Assembly: GCA_013289835.1 (NCBI GenBank)
Contig: JABCZG010000004.1
Location: forward strand, 186,001 to 250,000
DNA length: 64,000 nt
Reading direction: 5' to 3'
Source of the DNA: Acidobacteriota bacterium
GTDB taxonomy: Bacteria > Acidobacteriota > Terriglobia > Acidiferrales > UBA7541
Part shown: positions 35,216 to 46,021 of the stretch, one piece after another
How positions within the stretch are numbered: the first letter of the stretch is position 1
How the letters are laid out: each line of letters begins with the position of its first letter
Notes under the pieces: model-generated
Databases searched by the model: none
The model's input: the letters and a program-made list of their open reading frames with translations, nothing else
What the model was told of the DNA's origin: nothing
Made by a program: the position numbers and the translations under genes

Positions 35216-35397
35216 ATCGCCAAACAAGTTCACTCCCATCAGTGAACGGTGGTTCCGTTAGATGGGATTCGACCTGCGGGAATGCAAGAGCAGGAAGAGA
35301 GTGCAGGGACGCCCTGTTTTTGGTGAGGTGTCTTAGCCATTGTCGATTCGGCGCTCGACACTACTCCGGGGACCAGCCCAAGACAACTGGATGAAGT

Positions 35398-36192
35398 TTA
35401 GCGGGCTCTGTTTTCCGCCACCGCCTTCTGAATAGCCTTCTCCGCCAGGGACGCCATGATTTTATACCCAGCATCCGTGGGGTGCAGCCCGTCGTCAGAC
35501 AGAGCGCGCTTCAGCATGCCGCGCTCGTCTTCCAGGGCGCTGAAGTAATCGAGATATACGAAGCGGTTTTTGGCGCAGTAGCCCTTGAGCCATTTGTTCA
35601 GGGCCAGGATTCGTTCGCGCGGACGCAATGCAAAAGACTCCTCCGCATCGTGCGTGTAGTTGTGCACGGGGAGAATGGACGCAAACACTATGCGGATGCG
35701 GTGCGCGCGCGCCAGTTCGGCCATGGAAGCGTAGTTGGCCTCGATATCCTCGTTAATCGTGGCCCCCGTAACCCCAGCGATGTCGTTGGTTCCCGCGAGC
35801 ACGACCAGGGCTTTGGGGTGCAGAGCGATCACATCCTGGCGGAAGCGCACCAGCATCTCGGGCGTAGTCTGGCCGTCGATGCCGCGGTTGATATAAGGCT
35901 TGCCGGGAAAATAGCCCGGCAGCTTCCAGTAGTCAGTGATGGAATCGCCAAGAAATACAACTCGGCTTTCTCCCGCCGCCGGCGGCGCGAGCGCTGCGTC
36001 GGCCTCCCGATAGCGTGCCAGTTGCCCGAAATCGTCGCTGTAGATGGAAACCCGCGACGCTCGATATTCATCCAGCCCCGGGAAGCCAGTAGAAGGGATG
36101 GAAAGAGCCGCCTGTTGGGCCAGGGCCGGAAGGAAGAGAAGGATTGCGAATAACGGCGGCGATATGGAGCGGACGATCGGGTGCAAGCTCAT
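35398..36192 (-). CDS. Secreted SGNH/GDSL hydrolase
   Basis: A protein of about 264 residues with a signal peptide (MSLHPIVRSISPPLFAILLFLPALAQ). The SGNH blocks are visible: block I 'VVFLGDSITDYW' (nucleophile Ser), the Gly of block II in 'INRGIDGQTT', block III 'VLAGTNDIAG' (Asn) and block V 'SDDGLHPTDAGY' (Asp, His). These enzymes are esterases or lipases, often carbohydrate deacetylases. ATG 36192 is preferred to the GTG at 36198 because GAGGTG is then at a normal distance. The gene diverges from the protein kinase gene. Confidence 0.9.
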   Translation of the reverse strand: MSLHPIVRSISPPLFAILLFLPALAQQAALSIPSTGFPGLDEYRASRVSIYSDDFGQLARYREADAALAPPAAGESRVVFLGDSITDYWKLPGYFPGKPYINRGIDGQTTPEMLVRFRQDVIALHPKALVVLAGTNDIAGVTGATINEDIEANYASMAELARAHRIRIVFASILPVHNYTHDAEESFALRPRERILALNKWLKGYCAKNRFVYLDYFSALEDERGMLKRALSDDGLHPTDAGYKIMASLAEKAIQKAVAENRAR

Positions 36193-36313
36193 GTTCACCT
36201 CGGAAAAGAGAATAGCCCAGCGTCATATATCCTACACATTGACGTCCATCCAGAGCGTCAGAACTGGCGCCCTGTCATTGGCCGTGTGTTCCATTCTATA
36301 ATCGCGTGCAACC

Positions 36314-38995
36314 ATGCCTCTGGCTCCCGGCACGAAGTTCGGTCCATATGAAATATTGTCTCCCCTGGGCGCAGGTGGCATGGGTGAGGTCTACCGCGCG
36401 CGGGACACGCGCCTGGAACGCGCGGTGGCGATCAAAATTCTGCCGGCGCATCTTTCCACCGATCCTGCGCGCAAGCTTCGATTTGAACGGGAAGCCAAAA
36501 CGGTCTCCGCGCTGAATCATCCGAATATCTGTTCTCTCTTCGACGTCGGCTCACAGGACGGCACCGATTTCCTGGTCATGGAATGTATCGAGGGCGAGAG
36601 CTTGGCTGACCGTCTCGCCAAAGGCCCGCTGCCCACGGAGCAGGTGCTAAAAATTGGCACGGAAATCGCCGACGCGCTGGACAAAGCACACCGCGGAGGC
36701 GTGGTTCACCGCGACCTGAAACCCGCGAATATTATGATCACGAAATCCGGGGCGAAGCTCCTGGATTTCGGGCTCGCCAAGCCCGCCATCGCGCCGACTA
36801 CCGGCGTGACTGTGACTAACACTGCAGGCAGCTCTCCGGTCACGGAGCAGGGGACCATCGTTGGCACCTATCAGTACATGTCGCCCGAGCAAGTCGAGGG
36901 GAAAGAACTCGATGGCCGCAGCGACATCTTTTCTCTCGGCGCGGTTCTTTATGAAATGCTCACGGGCAAACGCGCGTTCGAGGGGAAGAGCCCGTTCAGC
37001 GTGGCGTCTGCCATCCTTGAAAAAGAGCCTGCGCCCATTCCCTCCATCAAGCCGCTCACGCCGCGCTCGCTTGATCACGTCGTCCTCCGCTGCCTCGCAA
37101 AAGATCCGGACGACCGTTGGCAATCCGCCCGTGACCTCGCCCTCGAGCTGAAATCCATCTCCAGCGCCGATTCCTCAGCGCAATCTTCCGCCGCTGCGCT
37201 TCCGCTCATCCGCAAAAAGAATCGCGGCGAGCTGCTTGCCTGGTCTTTCGCCGTTCTCGCTACGGTCGCCGCACTCGGCGCCTTCTTTTTGCGTCGCCCG
37301 GCTGCCGCCGATCCCGCGTTCCCGGTCTTCTCGTCGATCATCTCGCCGGCCGAAACTTCCTTCGAGATCGAAGGCGACATGGGCACGCAGCCCGCTCTCT
37401 CCCCCGACGGCAGCTCACTGGTTTTCGGCGCCGGCGGCGAACTGTGGCTTCGGTCCCTGCGCACCGGATCGGAACGCGCTCTTCCCGGGGCTCATGGGGC
37501 CATGAATCCTTTTTGGGCTCCCGACAACTCGAGTGTGGCTTTCTTCACGGACGGCAAATTGAAGACCCTCGAGATCAACTCGGGGGTGATCCGCAGTTTG
37601 TGCAACGCGCCCGCGGGCCGCGGCGGTTCCTGGGGTTCCACCGGCGTCATTGTCTTCACGCCCGGCCCGCGTGACGTTATTCATCAGGTTCCCGTCAGCA
37701 GCGGAGTTTCCGCTCCCATCACCAAGCTCGATACCAAACTTCACTCCACCCATCGCTGGCCTTTCTTTCTTCCCGACGGCCAACATTTCCTCTACCTTGC
37801 TACCAATCACTCTTCTCCGCAGGCCGAGCAAAACGGCATTTTCGTGGCCTCGCTTGATGGCAAAGTCAATCGCTTTCTGGTTGCTTCTCTTGCCGGCGCC
37901 TCGTACGCGCAAGGCAATTTGCTCTTCGTCAGGGACTCCACGCTCCTCGCGCAACCGTTCGACCTCAAGTCGCTTTCGCTATCCGGCTCGCCGCACCCGG
38001 TAGCGGACGGCGTGGTGTTGGACCTGGGCGTCTGGCACTCCACCTTTACGGCTTCGCAACTCTCAAACACTCTGATCTTTCAGACTGGCAGTGCCACGGC
38101 GCAGTCCCGCTTGGAGTGGGTTGACCGCAGCGGCAAACATCTCAGCTTTGTCGGCGATCAAGGCGTTTTTCTGGGCCCCCGGCTTTCCAGGGACGGCCAG
38201 CGCTTTCTGGTGAGCAGTGGCGATCCGACGCACGACGTGTGGCTCTACAATTCGTCCGGGCCGCAAAAAACGCGTCTCACGTTTGAAGGCTTCATCGCGG
38301 GCGAACCAGTGTGGTCTCCCGACGGCTCTCGCTTTACCGTCACTCTGGGCATGCCCAACAGCATGTTCCGCATTGTGGCTCGTTCCTCGACCGGCGCCGG
38401 CGAATCGGTTTCCCTGCAAGAACTCCCTTCCGCCGATAGCGCCACGGACTGGTCTCCCGATGGCCGTTATGTGCTGACGGAAAGCGCCAATCTCAGCAGC
38501 GGAGATTCGGAAATCAGCGTTGTTCCCCTCGCTGCCGGGGAGAAACCGCGTCTGCTGCCCATCGCCAACACCGGCACGCAGACCAGCGGACAATTCTCAC
38601 CAGACGGCAGGTTTATTGCCTTCACCATGCTGGCGAACGGCACTCCACAGATTTTTGTTGTTCCATTTTCGGGCGGAAACGGCATGTGGCAGGCCTCCAC
38701 CGATGGCGGGCGCTGGCCCCGTTGGAGCCACGATGGCAAGCAGATCTATTTCGTTTCGATGCGGAACGAAATGATGTCCGTTGACGTCCACGAACAAGGC
38801 AACAACATCGAGGTCGGCCATGCTGCCCGGCTGTTCACTTTCCGCCCTTCGGTGCGCATCTATCGCGTGGGCATGATCAATTACGATGTCAGTCCCGACG
38901 GCAAGCGGTTCCTCCTGGTTGTGGCCGCGGACGAGAACAATCGTCCCCTTACGGTTCTTCAAAACTGGACCAATCTGCTTCCCGCGCGTCCCTAA
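36314..38995 (+). CDS. Receptor-like Ser/Thr protein kinase with WD40-like propeller
   Basis: An 893-residue protein. The N-terminal kinase domain spans ~10-280, with P-loop 'LGAGGMGEV' (19-24 region), the invariant Lys in 'VAIKIL' (~41), catalytic '[11 protein letters not shown]' (His132-Arg-Asp134), 'DFGLAK' (Asp151) and 'YMSPEQ'. One TM helix (306-326) is followed by an extracytoplasmic region of ~560 residues with PD40/TolB-like propeller repeats ('[11 protein letters not shown]', '[12 protein letters not shown]', '[11 protein letters not shown]'). It is the PknB-like receptor architecture common in acidobacteria. The ligand is unknown. An orphan permease gene follows on the same strand 157 bases later. 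Confidence 0.93.
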   Translation: MPLAPGTKFGPYEILSPLGAGGMGEVYRARDTRLERAVAIKILPAHLSTDPARKLRFEREAKTVSALNHPNICSLFDVGSQDGTDFLVMECIEGESLADRLAKGPLPTEQVLKIGTEIADALDKAHRGGVVHRDLKPANIMITKSGAKLLDFGLAKPAIAPTTGVTVTNTAGSSPVTEQGTIVGTYQYMSPEQVEGKELDGRSDIFSLGAVLYEMLTGKRAFEGKSPFSVASAILEKEPAPIPSIKPLTPRSLDHVVLRCLAKDPDDRWQSARDLALELKSISSADSSAQSSAAALPLIRKKNRGELLAWSFAVLATVAALGAFFLRRPAAADPAFPVFSSIISPAETSFEIEGDMGTQPALSPDGSSLVFGAGGELWLRSLRTGSERALPGAHGAMNPFWAPDNSSVAFFTDGKLKTLEINSGVIRSLCNAPAGRGGSWGSTGVIVFTPGPRDVIHQVPVSSGVSAPITKLDTKLHSTHRWPFFLPDGQHFLYLATNHSSPQAEQNGIFVASLDGKVNRFLVASLAGASYAQGNLLFVRDSTLLAQPFDLKSLSLSGSPHPVADGVVLDLGVWHSTFTASQLSNTLIFQTGSATAQSRLEWVDRSGKHLSFVGDQGVFLGPRLSRDGQRFLVSSGDPTHDVWLYNSSGPQKTRLTFEGFIAGEPVWSPDGSRFTVTLGMPNSMFRIVARSSTGAGESVSLQELPSADSATDWSPDGRYVLTESANLSSGDSEISVVPLAAGEKPRLLPIANTGTQTSGQFSPDGRFIAFTMLANGTPQIFVVPFSGGNGMWQASTDGGRWPRWSHDGKQIYFVSMRNEMMSVDVHEQGNNIEVGHAARLFTFRPSVRIYRVGMINYDVSPDGKRFLLVVAADENNRPLTVLQNWTNLLPARP

Positions 38996-39152
38996 CCCTA
39001 TATGTGATATGTGGCGTCGCGCCGTTAACCAGTCCCTACCGGGCGCTGATCCCAGGCAATCCCCCTGCTAACAATGGTGTGACTTCCTCGTCCATATACG
39101 CAAAGCTAGAATCGCGTCTGCCCGGTGAACGGAGGCGCGTTGGGGAGGGGCC

Positions 39153-41624
39153 GTGTTCTCATTCGTCCAGGACCTGCGCTACGCGCTGCGCATGTTGTTC
39201 AAGAGCCCGGGCTTTGCGATCGTTGCGGTGCTGACGCTGGCGCTGGGAATTGGCGCCAATGTTGCAACGTTTAGCGTGGTTTATGGCGTTCTGCTGAAGC
39301 CGCTGCCCTTCCCGCATCCCGAGCAGCTCGTGCGCGTGTTCGACGACCTTCGCGGGCCGAACGAGCAGGATGTGGGCATGTCCGCGCCGGAGCTTTGGGA
39401 TTTGCAGGAGCGCTCCGGAGTGTTTCAGGAGATTTCGGCGGTGGCACCGAGCAATTCGGCGGTCGCTGGCGGAGAGCGGACGGTGCGTGCCGAGAGTCTC
39501 ATCACCAGCCCGGATTATTTCGCGTTGCTGGGAGCGAACGCGCAAAAAGGCCGCGTGTACTCGGCGCAGGATACCGTCCCGGGATTCCTGGAGTCGGTGG
39601 TGATCAGCGACGGGTTTTGGCGGACCTACTACGGGTCGGACCCAAACATCATCGGCCGCAAAATGCACCTCGATAAAGATATGTACACGATTGTGGGAGT
39701 GATGCCGCCGGGGTTCCGGCATCCGGGGCCGACGCTGGATACCGACGTGGAAGTCTGGGTCGCTACTGGCTTTAACGGCGCGCCATTTCCGGTTCCGGCG
39801 GACAGGTCACAGAGAATGCTTCCGGGAGCCATTGGGCGCTTGAAGCCGGGCCTGACAGTGGCGCAGGCGCAAGCGCGGCTGGATGCCTATGTTTCGCAAC
39901 TCAGCCGGGTGTATCCGACCGAGTACCCCGCCTCCTCTCAATGGGCGGTGCGGCTGGTTCCCGTGAAAGAAGACCTGGTGGGCCCGCAGCGGACGGAATT
40001 GTTCATCCTGTTTGGTGCCGTGGGATTTGTGCTGCTCATCGCGTGCGTGAACATTGCCAACCTTCTTCTGGCGCGCTCTTCGGGGCGGCGGCGGGAGATT
40101 GCGATTCGGTTGACGCTGGGTGCGAGTCGCGGCCGCCTGGTGAGTCAACTGCTCACCGAAAGTACCCTCTTGTCTGTAATTTCCGGTGTCCTGGCCCTGG
40201 TTACCGTTGTCTTTTTGAAGAAGGCGATCATTAGCCTGGCCCCCGCGGATATCCCACGCCTCAACGAGGTTGACATCAGCGCCAGTGTGCTTTTTTTCGC
40301 GTTCCTGATCTCCATCGTTGCGGGCGTGCTCTTCGGTCTGGCACCCGCCCTGCAAGCTGCCCATCCTGACCAGGTGGAAAATCTGCGGGAAGGCGGCCGC
40401 GGCTCGGGGACGGGCAGACGCCATACTCGAATTTCGCGGATGCTTGTGGTGTCGGAGATCGCGCTGGCGATTGTTTTACTGGCGGGAGCGGGACTGCTAC
40501 TTCGTAGCTTCTGGCACGTGCTCGAAGTACATCCGGGATTCAATCCCGCGCATCTGAGCACGGTGCAAATCTGGATTCCGATATCGAACAATCCGGCGAA
40601 TGATCCTTACAGCGTCGAGGAGAAGCGCGCGGATTTTCTTCTCGAACTCTATCGCCGCATCTCGGCGCTTCCCGGAGTGGAACAGGCATCGATTTCCGGG
40701 AACGATACTTTGCCGATGAACTCGGGAAGGAACTACTCTCTTTTTTCCATTCCGGGGCATCCCGCGGATTCGGAGCGCAATCCGTTTGCGGACATCGCGG
40801 TGGTGGATGCGCAATACTTTGGCTCCATGGAAGTTCCGTTGATCGCGGGGCGCAATTTCACCTCGCTCGATAGGTACAAGACGCAGCCGGTTGCGGTGAT
40901 TGACCAGACGCTGGCGCGGCAGTATTGGGTGAATGAGAATCCGATCGGCCAACAGATCAAGTTTGGATTTGGACGAGGCACGCAGGGGGTGACGATTATC
41001 GGCGTGGCCGGCGATATCAAGTCGGACGGTTTTGAAGCTCCGAGCGTGCCGCACATTTACGTTCCGCTTGGACAGTTCGCGCCCGTCAATGCGGTGGTTT
41101 TTCTGCGCAGCAGGGGCGATGTGCAACATCTCGGCGAAGCGGTGCGGCACGAGGTGGAAAGCGTTGATCCCAACGTTCCGGTGCACAGTATCAGTACGAT
41201 GGATCAAATCATTGCCAGATCCGTGGCGAACCGGCGCTTCGCTCTTGAGCTGCTGGGTATTTTTGCGGCCGTGGCGCTGTTGCTCGCCGCCATCGGCATC
41301 TACGGCGTGATGTCGTATTCCTTCAGCCAGCGCACGCACGAAGTGGGGATCCGCGTGGCTCTGGGCGCGCAGCGCCTGGATATTCTGCGCATGGCGTTAG
41401 GAGAAGGCATGCGCATTGTCGCCATCGGATTGGTTGCAGGGCTCGTGGGAGCCGCGATTGTGACGCGAGTATTCCGTTCCATGCTCTTCAACGTTGCGCC
41501 GGCCGATCCAAGCACATATCTAACTGTTTCAGCCGTTCTTGCCGCGGTCGCCCTTTTCGCATGCTACATCCCTGCACGGCGCGCCACCCGCGTGGATCCC
41601 CTCGCCGCCTTGCGCGAGGAATGA
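39153..41624 (+). CDS. MacB/FtsX-type orphan permease (ADOP-like)
   Basis: An 823-residue permease that starts at GTG ('[20 protein letters not shown]') and consists of two MacB_PCD-FtsX units in tandem. The first FtsX part has '[25 protein letters not shown]', the second '[26 protein letters not shown]' and '[18 protein letters not shown]' at the end. This duplicated layout without a gene for the ATPase next to it is the acidobacterial duplicated orphan permease (ADOP) type. It is an inner-membrane protein with an unknown substrate, possibly a toxin or lipid exporter. Here it follows a kinase and has no PadR regulator beside it. Confidence 0.9.
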   Translation: MFSFVQDLRYALRMLFKSPGFAIVAVLTLALGIGANVATFSVVYGVLLKPLPFPHPEQLVRVFDDLRGPNEQDVGMSAPELWDLQERSGVFQEISAVAPSNSAVAGGERTVRAESLITSPDYFALLGANAQKGRVYSAQDTVPGFLESVVISDGFWRTYYGSDPNIIGRKMHLDKDMYTIVGVMPPGFRHPGPTLDTDVEVWVATGFNGAPFPVPADRSQRMLPGAIGRLKPGLTVAQAQARLDAYVSQLSRVYPTEYPASSQWAVRLVPVKEDLVGPQRTELFILFGAVGFVLLIACVNIANLLLARSSGRRREIAIRLTLGASRGRLVSQLLTESTLLSVISGVLALVTVVFLKKAIISLAPADIPRLNEVDISASVLFFAFLISIVAGVLFGLAPALQAAHPDQVENLREGGRGSGTGRRHTRISRMLVVSEIALAIVLLAGAGLLLRSFWHVLEVHPGFNPAHLSTVQIWIPISNNPANDPYSVEEKRADFLLELYRRISALPGVEQASISGNDTLPMNSGRNYSLFSIPGHPADSERNPFADIAVVDAQYFGSMEVPLIAGRNFTSLDRYKTQPVAVIDQTLARQYWVNENPIGQQIKFGFGRGTQGVTIIGVAGDIKSDGFEAPSVPHIYVPLGQFAPVNAVVFLRSRGDVQHLGEAVRHEVESVDPNVPVHSISTMDQIIARSVANRRFALELLGIFAAVALLLAAIGIYGVMSYSFSQRTHEVGIRVALGAQRLDILRMALGEGMRIVAIGLVAGLVGAAIVTRVFRSMLFNVAPADPSTYLTVSAVLAAVALFACYIPARRATRVDPLAALREE

Positions 41625-42116
41625 AACCCTCAGCCTGCACCTTCTGCTAAGTCCGGGTAGGTTTGAATGCCCGTGTTGGAAGAGGAGTGCCTGGTGAACA
41701 AGAGCTGATCTCAGCGACCCAACTGACTCAGAGGTACGAAAGAGGCTCCGCGATACAGAGTCGTGAGCCTTGAACCCACAGGAATTGCTTCCAGAAGACA
41801 CCGAGGAGGATAACCGCAACGCCGCCGGTACGTTTGCGGCCTTGACATCGGTTTGCATTGGGTCAGAATGGAGTTCCCTTCCGGTATTTTCTAGTCTTTG
41901 GTTGCGCTAATCTTTGGCCGAAATCGGCCGATAGTTTTTGTGGAAGCGGTCCTCTCCCCTTCTTCAAAACGCGCATTTGACGCGGTGCCTAAGCAAAACT
42001 GCGTGCCCGCACGTAAGGGACGCATGGATTTTTTCTTAGGAAGCTCCAATCCGGGAGTTTCAGCCGCATGGATTCCGCTACCAGTGGAATACCGGGCTGG
42101 TGTGGCAAGGGCGTGA
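41625..42116. other. Intergenic region before the response-regulator relic
   Basis: 492 bases with no convincing gene. It contains CAATCTTTGGCCGAAATCGGCCGATAG (positions ~41909-41935), a short palindrome. Parts may derive from the decayed response regulator whose C-terminus remains just downstream, but no receiver-like frame could be read. Confidence 0.4.
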
Positions 42117-42241
42117 TTTCGGTATGGCTTGGACGCGAACAGTTATGTGCGCAAGCCGCTGGATTTCGATCCGATCGTGACGGCGGCCAACTCAGATTGT
42201 ACTGGCTGGTGCTGAACGAACCGCCGCCTGGGAGAAGGTAA
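42117..42241 (+). pseudogene. Relic C-terminus of a CheY-like response regulator
   Basis: One frame reads 'GLDANSYVRKPLDFDPIVTAA', the end of a receiver domain including the conserved KP. A neighbouring frame continues 'QLRLYWLVLNEPPPGRR' and stops at TAA 42239-42241, immediately before the ATG of the hybrid kinase (TAAATG). The two halves join only with a frameshift near 42190, and nothing recognisable remains upstream. It appears to be the decayed first gene of a regulator-kinase operon. Confidence 0.65.
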
Positions 42242-43792
42242 ATGGGAATCCCGATTCGAGTATTGATGGTGGAGGATTCGAAGGATGATGCTGCGCTTCT
42301 TCTGCTGCTGTTGCGGCAGGCAGGGTACGAGGTGGAGTCCGAGCGCGTGGAGTCGGCCAGCAGTCTGGAGCAAGCGCTGACTAAGAAATGGGACATCGTG
42401 ATCTCGGACCATACCATGCCGAACTTATCCGGGAGTGAGGCGCTGAAGATAGTAAGGGCGCAAAACGTTGAAATGCCGTTCATTTTTGTGTCAGGCCCGA
42501 TCGGCGAAGAGGCGGCAGTGGAAGCGATGCGAGTCGGGGCACAAGACTATGTAATGAAGACGAATCTGAATCGGCTGGCGCCGGCAGTGAAGCGCGTATT
42601 GCAGGAGGCCGAAGATCGCCGCGAACGGAAACGGCTGGAACAGCATGTCCACCAATTGCAGAGATTTGAAGCGATTGGAAGACTGGCCGGAGGCGTGGCA
42701 CATGACTTCAACAATATCGTCGGCGCGATTCTGGGCTGGGCGGAATTAGGCTGTGATGAGGCGCAGCCGCAGACTCGTTTGCACGATCGTTTTCGGAAAA
42801 TTCGCGAACAATCGCTGCGTGCCGGGAAATTGACTTCGCAACTCCTGGCGTTTGGGCGAAAACAGCTGCTGCAAACGCGCAAAGTGAACATTAACGTTCT
42901 GGTGCAGCAAGAAATGAATCTGCTCCGGCGGGTCATGGGAGAAAACATCGAGATTCTGGTTCATGCCGATGCGGGGCTTCGCGTGACGATGGCCGACCCT
43001 ACGCAGGTGGACCAGGTGATCATGAATCTGTGCCTGAATGCGCGCGATGCCATGACGAGGGGAGGAGAGCTGCTCATTGAAACAAAAAACGTGGAGATCG
43101 GAGACGAGTACTGCAGCCATCATGCGTACGGCAAGCCGGGGAGCTACGTGCTGCTATCGGTGTCGGACAACGGCATCGGAATGGACGCGGCCACGGTGGA
43201 GCATATCTTTGAACCTTTTTTCACGACCAAAGAACTGGGCAAGGGAACGGGGCTGGGCTTGGCGACGGTGTACGGCATTGTGAAGCAGCATGGCGGTTTT
43301 ATTTACGTGTACAGCGAAGTGGGAAAAGGGACCACGTTTCGCGTGTATTTGAAAGCCCACACAGGCGACCACGAGCAGCGAGAGACGACTCATATCGAAC
43401 GGCCCCTGCGCGGGTTTGAGACAATTTTACTGGCCGAGGATCACGACGGGCTGCGCGATACGGCGCAAGAGATGCTGCAAGGGCTTGGCTATCGCGTTCT
43501 GGTGGCTCCCGATGGGAGAAAAGCAGTCGAGCTCTTCAAGGCGAACCGGGATCAGATCGATCTAGTGGTTATGGACGTGGTGATGCCGTTGGTGAACGGT
43601 CCGGAAGCCTATGCGGAAATGTGCGCTATTCGGCCAGTCGTGCAAGTAGTCTTTACAACCGGCTACACGCCGGAAGCGGCGTCGCTGATTTCGCTGGTGG
43701 AAAAGGGCGCGGCCATTCTGCAGAAACCCTACAGCCTGGTGAGTCTTAGCCAGATCATTCGCGGCGCGCTGGAACCCAAAGTACGGGTGTGA
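42242..43792 (+). CDS. Hybrid histidine kinase with N- and C-terminal receivers
   Basis: A 516-residue cytoplasmic protein without TM helices. An N-terminal receiver domain (1-125, phospho-Asp56 in 'VISDHTMP') is followed by the DHp helix with H-box 'GGVAHDFNNIVGAI' (His154), a HATPase domain (N-box 'NLCLNARDAM', G1 'DNGIGM', G2 'GKGTGLGL') and a C-terminal receiver (Asp445 in 'VVMDVVMP'). The N-terminal receiver probably takes input from another kinase. The missing partner regulator next door suggests the circuit has been rewired. The kinase start lies directly behind the relic, where the operon mate would be. Confidence 0.94.
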   Translation: MGIPIRVLMVEDSKDDAALLLLLLRQAGYEVESERVESASSLEQALTKKWDIVISDHTMPNLSGSEALKIVRAQNVEMPFIFVSGPIGEEAAVEAMRVGAQDYVMKTNLNRLAPAVKRVLQEAEDRRERKRLEQHVHQLQRFEAIGRLAGGVAHDFNNIVGAILGWAELGCDEAQPQTRLHDRFRKIREQSLRAGKLTSQLLAFGRKQLLQTRKVNINVLVQQEMNLLRRVMGENIEILVHADAGLRVTMADPTQVDQVIMNLCLNARDAMTRGGELLIETKNVEIGDEYCSHHAYGKPGSYVLLSVSDNGIGMDAATVEHIFEPFFTTKELGKGTGLGLATVYGIVKQHGGFIYVYSEVGKGTTFRVYLKAHTGDHEQRETTHIERPLRGFETILLAEDHDGLRDTAQEMLQGLGYRVLVAPDGRKAVELFKANRDQIDLVVMDVVMPLVNGPEAYAEMCAIRPVVQVVFTTGYTPEAASLISLVEKGAAILQKPYSLVSLSQIIRGALEPKVRV

Positions 43793-43878
43793 AGCGCTAG
43801 AGATTCGGCGAGGAGGTCAAAGGGAAGAATCTGCCGTTGGGGACGCCTGAGTGACGAGATGTTTAGCCTCTGCGAAGA

Positions 43879-45252
43879 TCATTTGACTCCAATCGGCTTA
43901 TTTTCAGAGCCCTGCGTTTTTGAGTCTCCTTTTTCAAGAGCGAGCTTCTGCGCGGTGGTGAGCGCGTCGGCAGCGGCGACTTTCACATCTGGCTCGACGC
44001 CGGTTCCCTCCCAATTGGTTTTCGAAATCGGGTTGATGGCCCTGGCAAACGGCACACCGATCATAAAGTGGTCATCGATACGGTGGCCCGAGACCGGATG
44101 GGCGCCGCCTCCAGTTGTCTCGCCAATGATGGTGGCTCGTTTGAGATTCTTGAGGTTGTAGCTGAACTCTTCAGCGCCGGAGAATGTATCTTTTGACGTC
44201 AACACAAAGGCCGGTTTGTCGTCCAGCCGCTTGCCGGGAACATACGGCAAAGTCCAATACTGTTGTGTCGAATCAGTCTTCCGTTCCCAGAGATCATTGA
44301 GGTGGGTCGGCTTAGAGAAGAGATAGGTGGAGACGAGTGCGATCATTTTCGGATCGCCGCCGCCGTTCTCGCGCAGGTCGAAAATGATGGCGTCCACGTT
44401 GGCGAGGAAATTCATTGCGGCAACCGCCGTGGGCCCGCAAATGTCAGGATCGGCGAACATATCAAATTTCAGGTAACCAACGTTGCCGGGGAGGATCTCC
44501 ACCTTGTCAAATTCGCAGTTCATGCGCTCCATCTGTTTGCGGTGACGGGCGACGGCCTCGGCATCGGGCGGACCCGCGGGACGTTCCGGCATTTTGGCCG
44601 GGCTGAAGTCCACGCGCAGGTGCTTGTCGTGGCTCACTTCCTGAAAATGATCGGTGAGCATTTTGGCAAAGGTGTCGCCATCCGTGACCGAATCATATTC
44701 ACCCTTTTTCTGCCTTGCGCGAACGGCCTCCGCCATCTTTTTTGCCGTTTCCGGAAACACGTAGGACTCATTCAGATTTGCGATCGCGCCGTCGATGACC
44801 TTCGCTCGAGTCGCCGCGTCAATCTTGAAATCCAAATCCGCTAACGATGTGCCCGGAGGAATCGCCCGAAGCCCGAAGTCGGCGACCTCGGCCGGCTCGC
44901 CTTCTTTGACGTCCAATTTCCCGATCGCCTTTGTGTCGCTGTGGCGCTCCTTGACGACGAATTCCAGATGAAGCGGTTCGCTCTTCATGATTTTGAGCAG
45001 TTCGAATCCGCCGGTCATGTCCCGGAAGCGCATCTCGTTCTCCGCCGATTTGCCCGGCTCGTATTTTTTGTAGTATGCGTCGAGCAGGGCGCGGTCGCCG
45101 CTGTTGAACGCTTCCAGCCAGGCTTTGAACGTGCGGCCAGCCGGAGAATCTGGGATTGTCGGCTGCGAGGCCACTTGAGTGTCGGGAGTAACCTGCTGAG
45201 CCCGCGCGGCCGCCAGCCCTAGCGCCAAAACCAAAAACACTCGGTAGAGCAT
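43879..45252 (-). CDS. Secreted S41-family C-terminal processing-type peptidase
   Basis: A protein of about 457 residues with a signal peptide (MLYRVFLVLALGLAAARA). An N-terminal nuclear-transport-factor-like region ('PAGRTFKAWLEAFNSGDRALLDAYY') is followed by the S41 fold. 'AIIFDLRENGGGDPKMIALVSTYLF' and 'VLTSKDTFSGAEEFSYNLKNLKRATIIGETTGGGAHP' are the tail-specific protease core, with Ser in TFSGAEEF. No PDZ domain is evident. ATG 45252 has GAGGTG upstream; the longer frame from 45318 is rejected. Similar proteins are common periplasmic proteases. Confidence 0.88.
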   Translation of the reverse strand: MLYRVFLVLALGLAAARAQQVTPDTQVASQPTIPDSPAGRTFKAWLEAFNSGDRALLDAYYKKYEPGKSAENEMRFRDMTGGFELLKIMKSEPLHLEFVVKERHSDTKAIGKLDVKEGEPAEVADFGLRAIPPGTSLADLDFKIDAATRAKVIDGAIANLNESYVFPETAKKMAEAVRARQKKGEYDSVTDGDTFAKMLTDHFQEVSHDKHLRVDFSPAKMPERPAGPPDAEAVARHRKQMERMNCEFDKVEILPGNVGYLKFDMFADPDICGPTAVAAMNFLANVDAIIFDLRENGGGDPKMIALVSTYLFSKPTHLNDLWERKTDSTQQYWTLPYVPGKRLDDKPAFVLTSKDTFSGAEEFSYNLKNLKRATIIGETTGGGAHPVSGHRIDDHFMIGVPFARAINPISKTNWEGTGVEPDVKVAAADALTTAQKLALEKGDSKTQGSENKPIGVK

Positions 45253-45365
45253 AGACACCTCGGGGGGAATTTCTATTTTTGCCTGCAGCCGACGAAGTAT
45301 AGCACCAGCGTCAGGCAATCAGGAGCTTGGCCTCTGCGGTTTTCATGCGTGGTCGCGAGCAATCG

Positions 45366-45899
45366 TCATTTTCTAAGATGAGAGGTAGCGGACGAATATG
45401 TGCTCGCCAAAAGCACGCCTTCATCGCTGTCCAACGGCGCAAAATCGATTTCATAGTCACCGAAGGCATAATCGCGGTGCCAGCGATTTTTCACGCGGAA
45501 GTAGTAGACACTTCCGGCCTCGGCAGTGAAATGCGCGACAGCCCTCTTGGGGGTTTGTTGCGGATCATCCGTCCATTGTTTACTGGCGCAAAGGTGGTGT
45601 TCCCCGGGAGCCACTGAAAAATAGAAATAGGAATTGCCATGCGTGGCGCCTACCCAAGCGCCATCGAGGCCCGCCCGCGTTGTGGGCTTGAAGATCGAAT
45701 CAAAATCGGTGTCGTCCTCAATGAAATACACCAGCGCTTTTCCGGCGTCGGGTTGAGCAATGGGGTGCTGGCCTTTGACTTTTTTCACGTTGAACCTAGC
45801 CTCTTCCGCGCCGCAGCCCGGCGCGGCCGCAGAATCTTTAGATTTGTTTTGAGCAAAAACTGGCGATGCAAGCAGAAACAAGATGAGAGCGGCTTTCAT
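45366..45899 (-). CDS. Secreted DUF2846-like protein
   Basis: A 177-residue protein with a signal peptide (MKAALILFLLASPVFA). The body contains 'GKALVYFIEDD' followed by 'GLDGAWVGATHGNSYFYFSVAPGEHHLCA', a pattern of DUF2846-type domains, and later 'AHFTAEAGSVYYFRV'. GGAGG precedes the ATG. The protein is beta-rich and probably periplasmic or surface-exposed. Function unknown. Confidence 0.78.
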   Translation of the reverse strand: MKAALILFLLASPVFAQNKSKDSAAAPGCGAEEARFNVKKVKGQHPIAQPDAGKALVYFIEDDTDFDSIFKPTTRAGLDGAWVGATHGNSYFYFSVAPGEHHLCASKQWTDDPQQTPKRAVAHFTAEAGSVYYFRVKNRWHRDYAFGDYEIDFAPLDSDEGVLLASTYSSATSHLRK

Positions 45900-46021
45900 G
45901 TTGTTCCCTCCGTGGAGATCAGTTGGTTGGACCTTCCCTGCGCTCCAACAATGGCCACACTAATGGGACGTATACACGTCTAGGGAAGGTACAAATTGGG
46001 TAGCCGTGACTAGCCTGAAGG

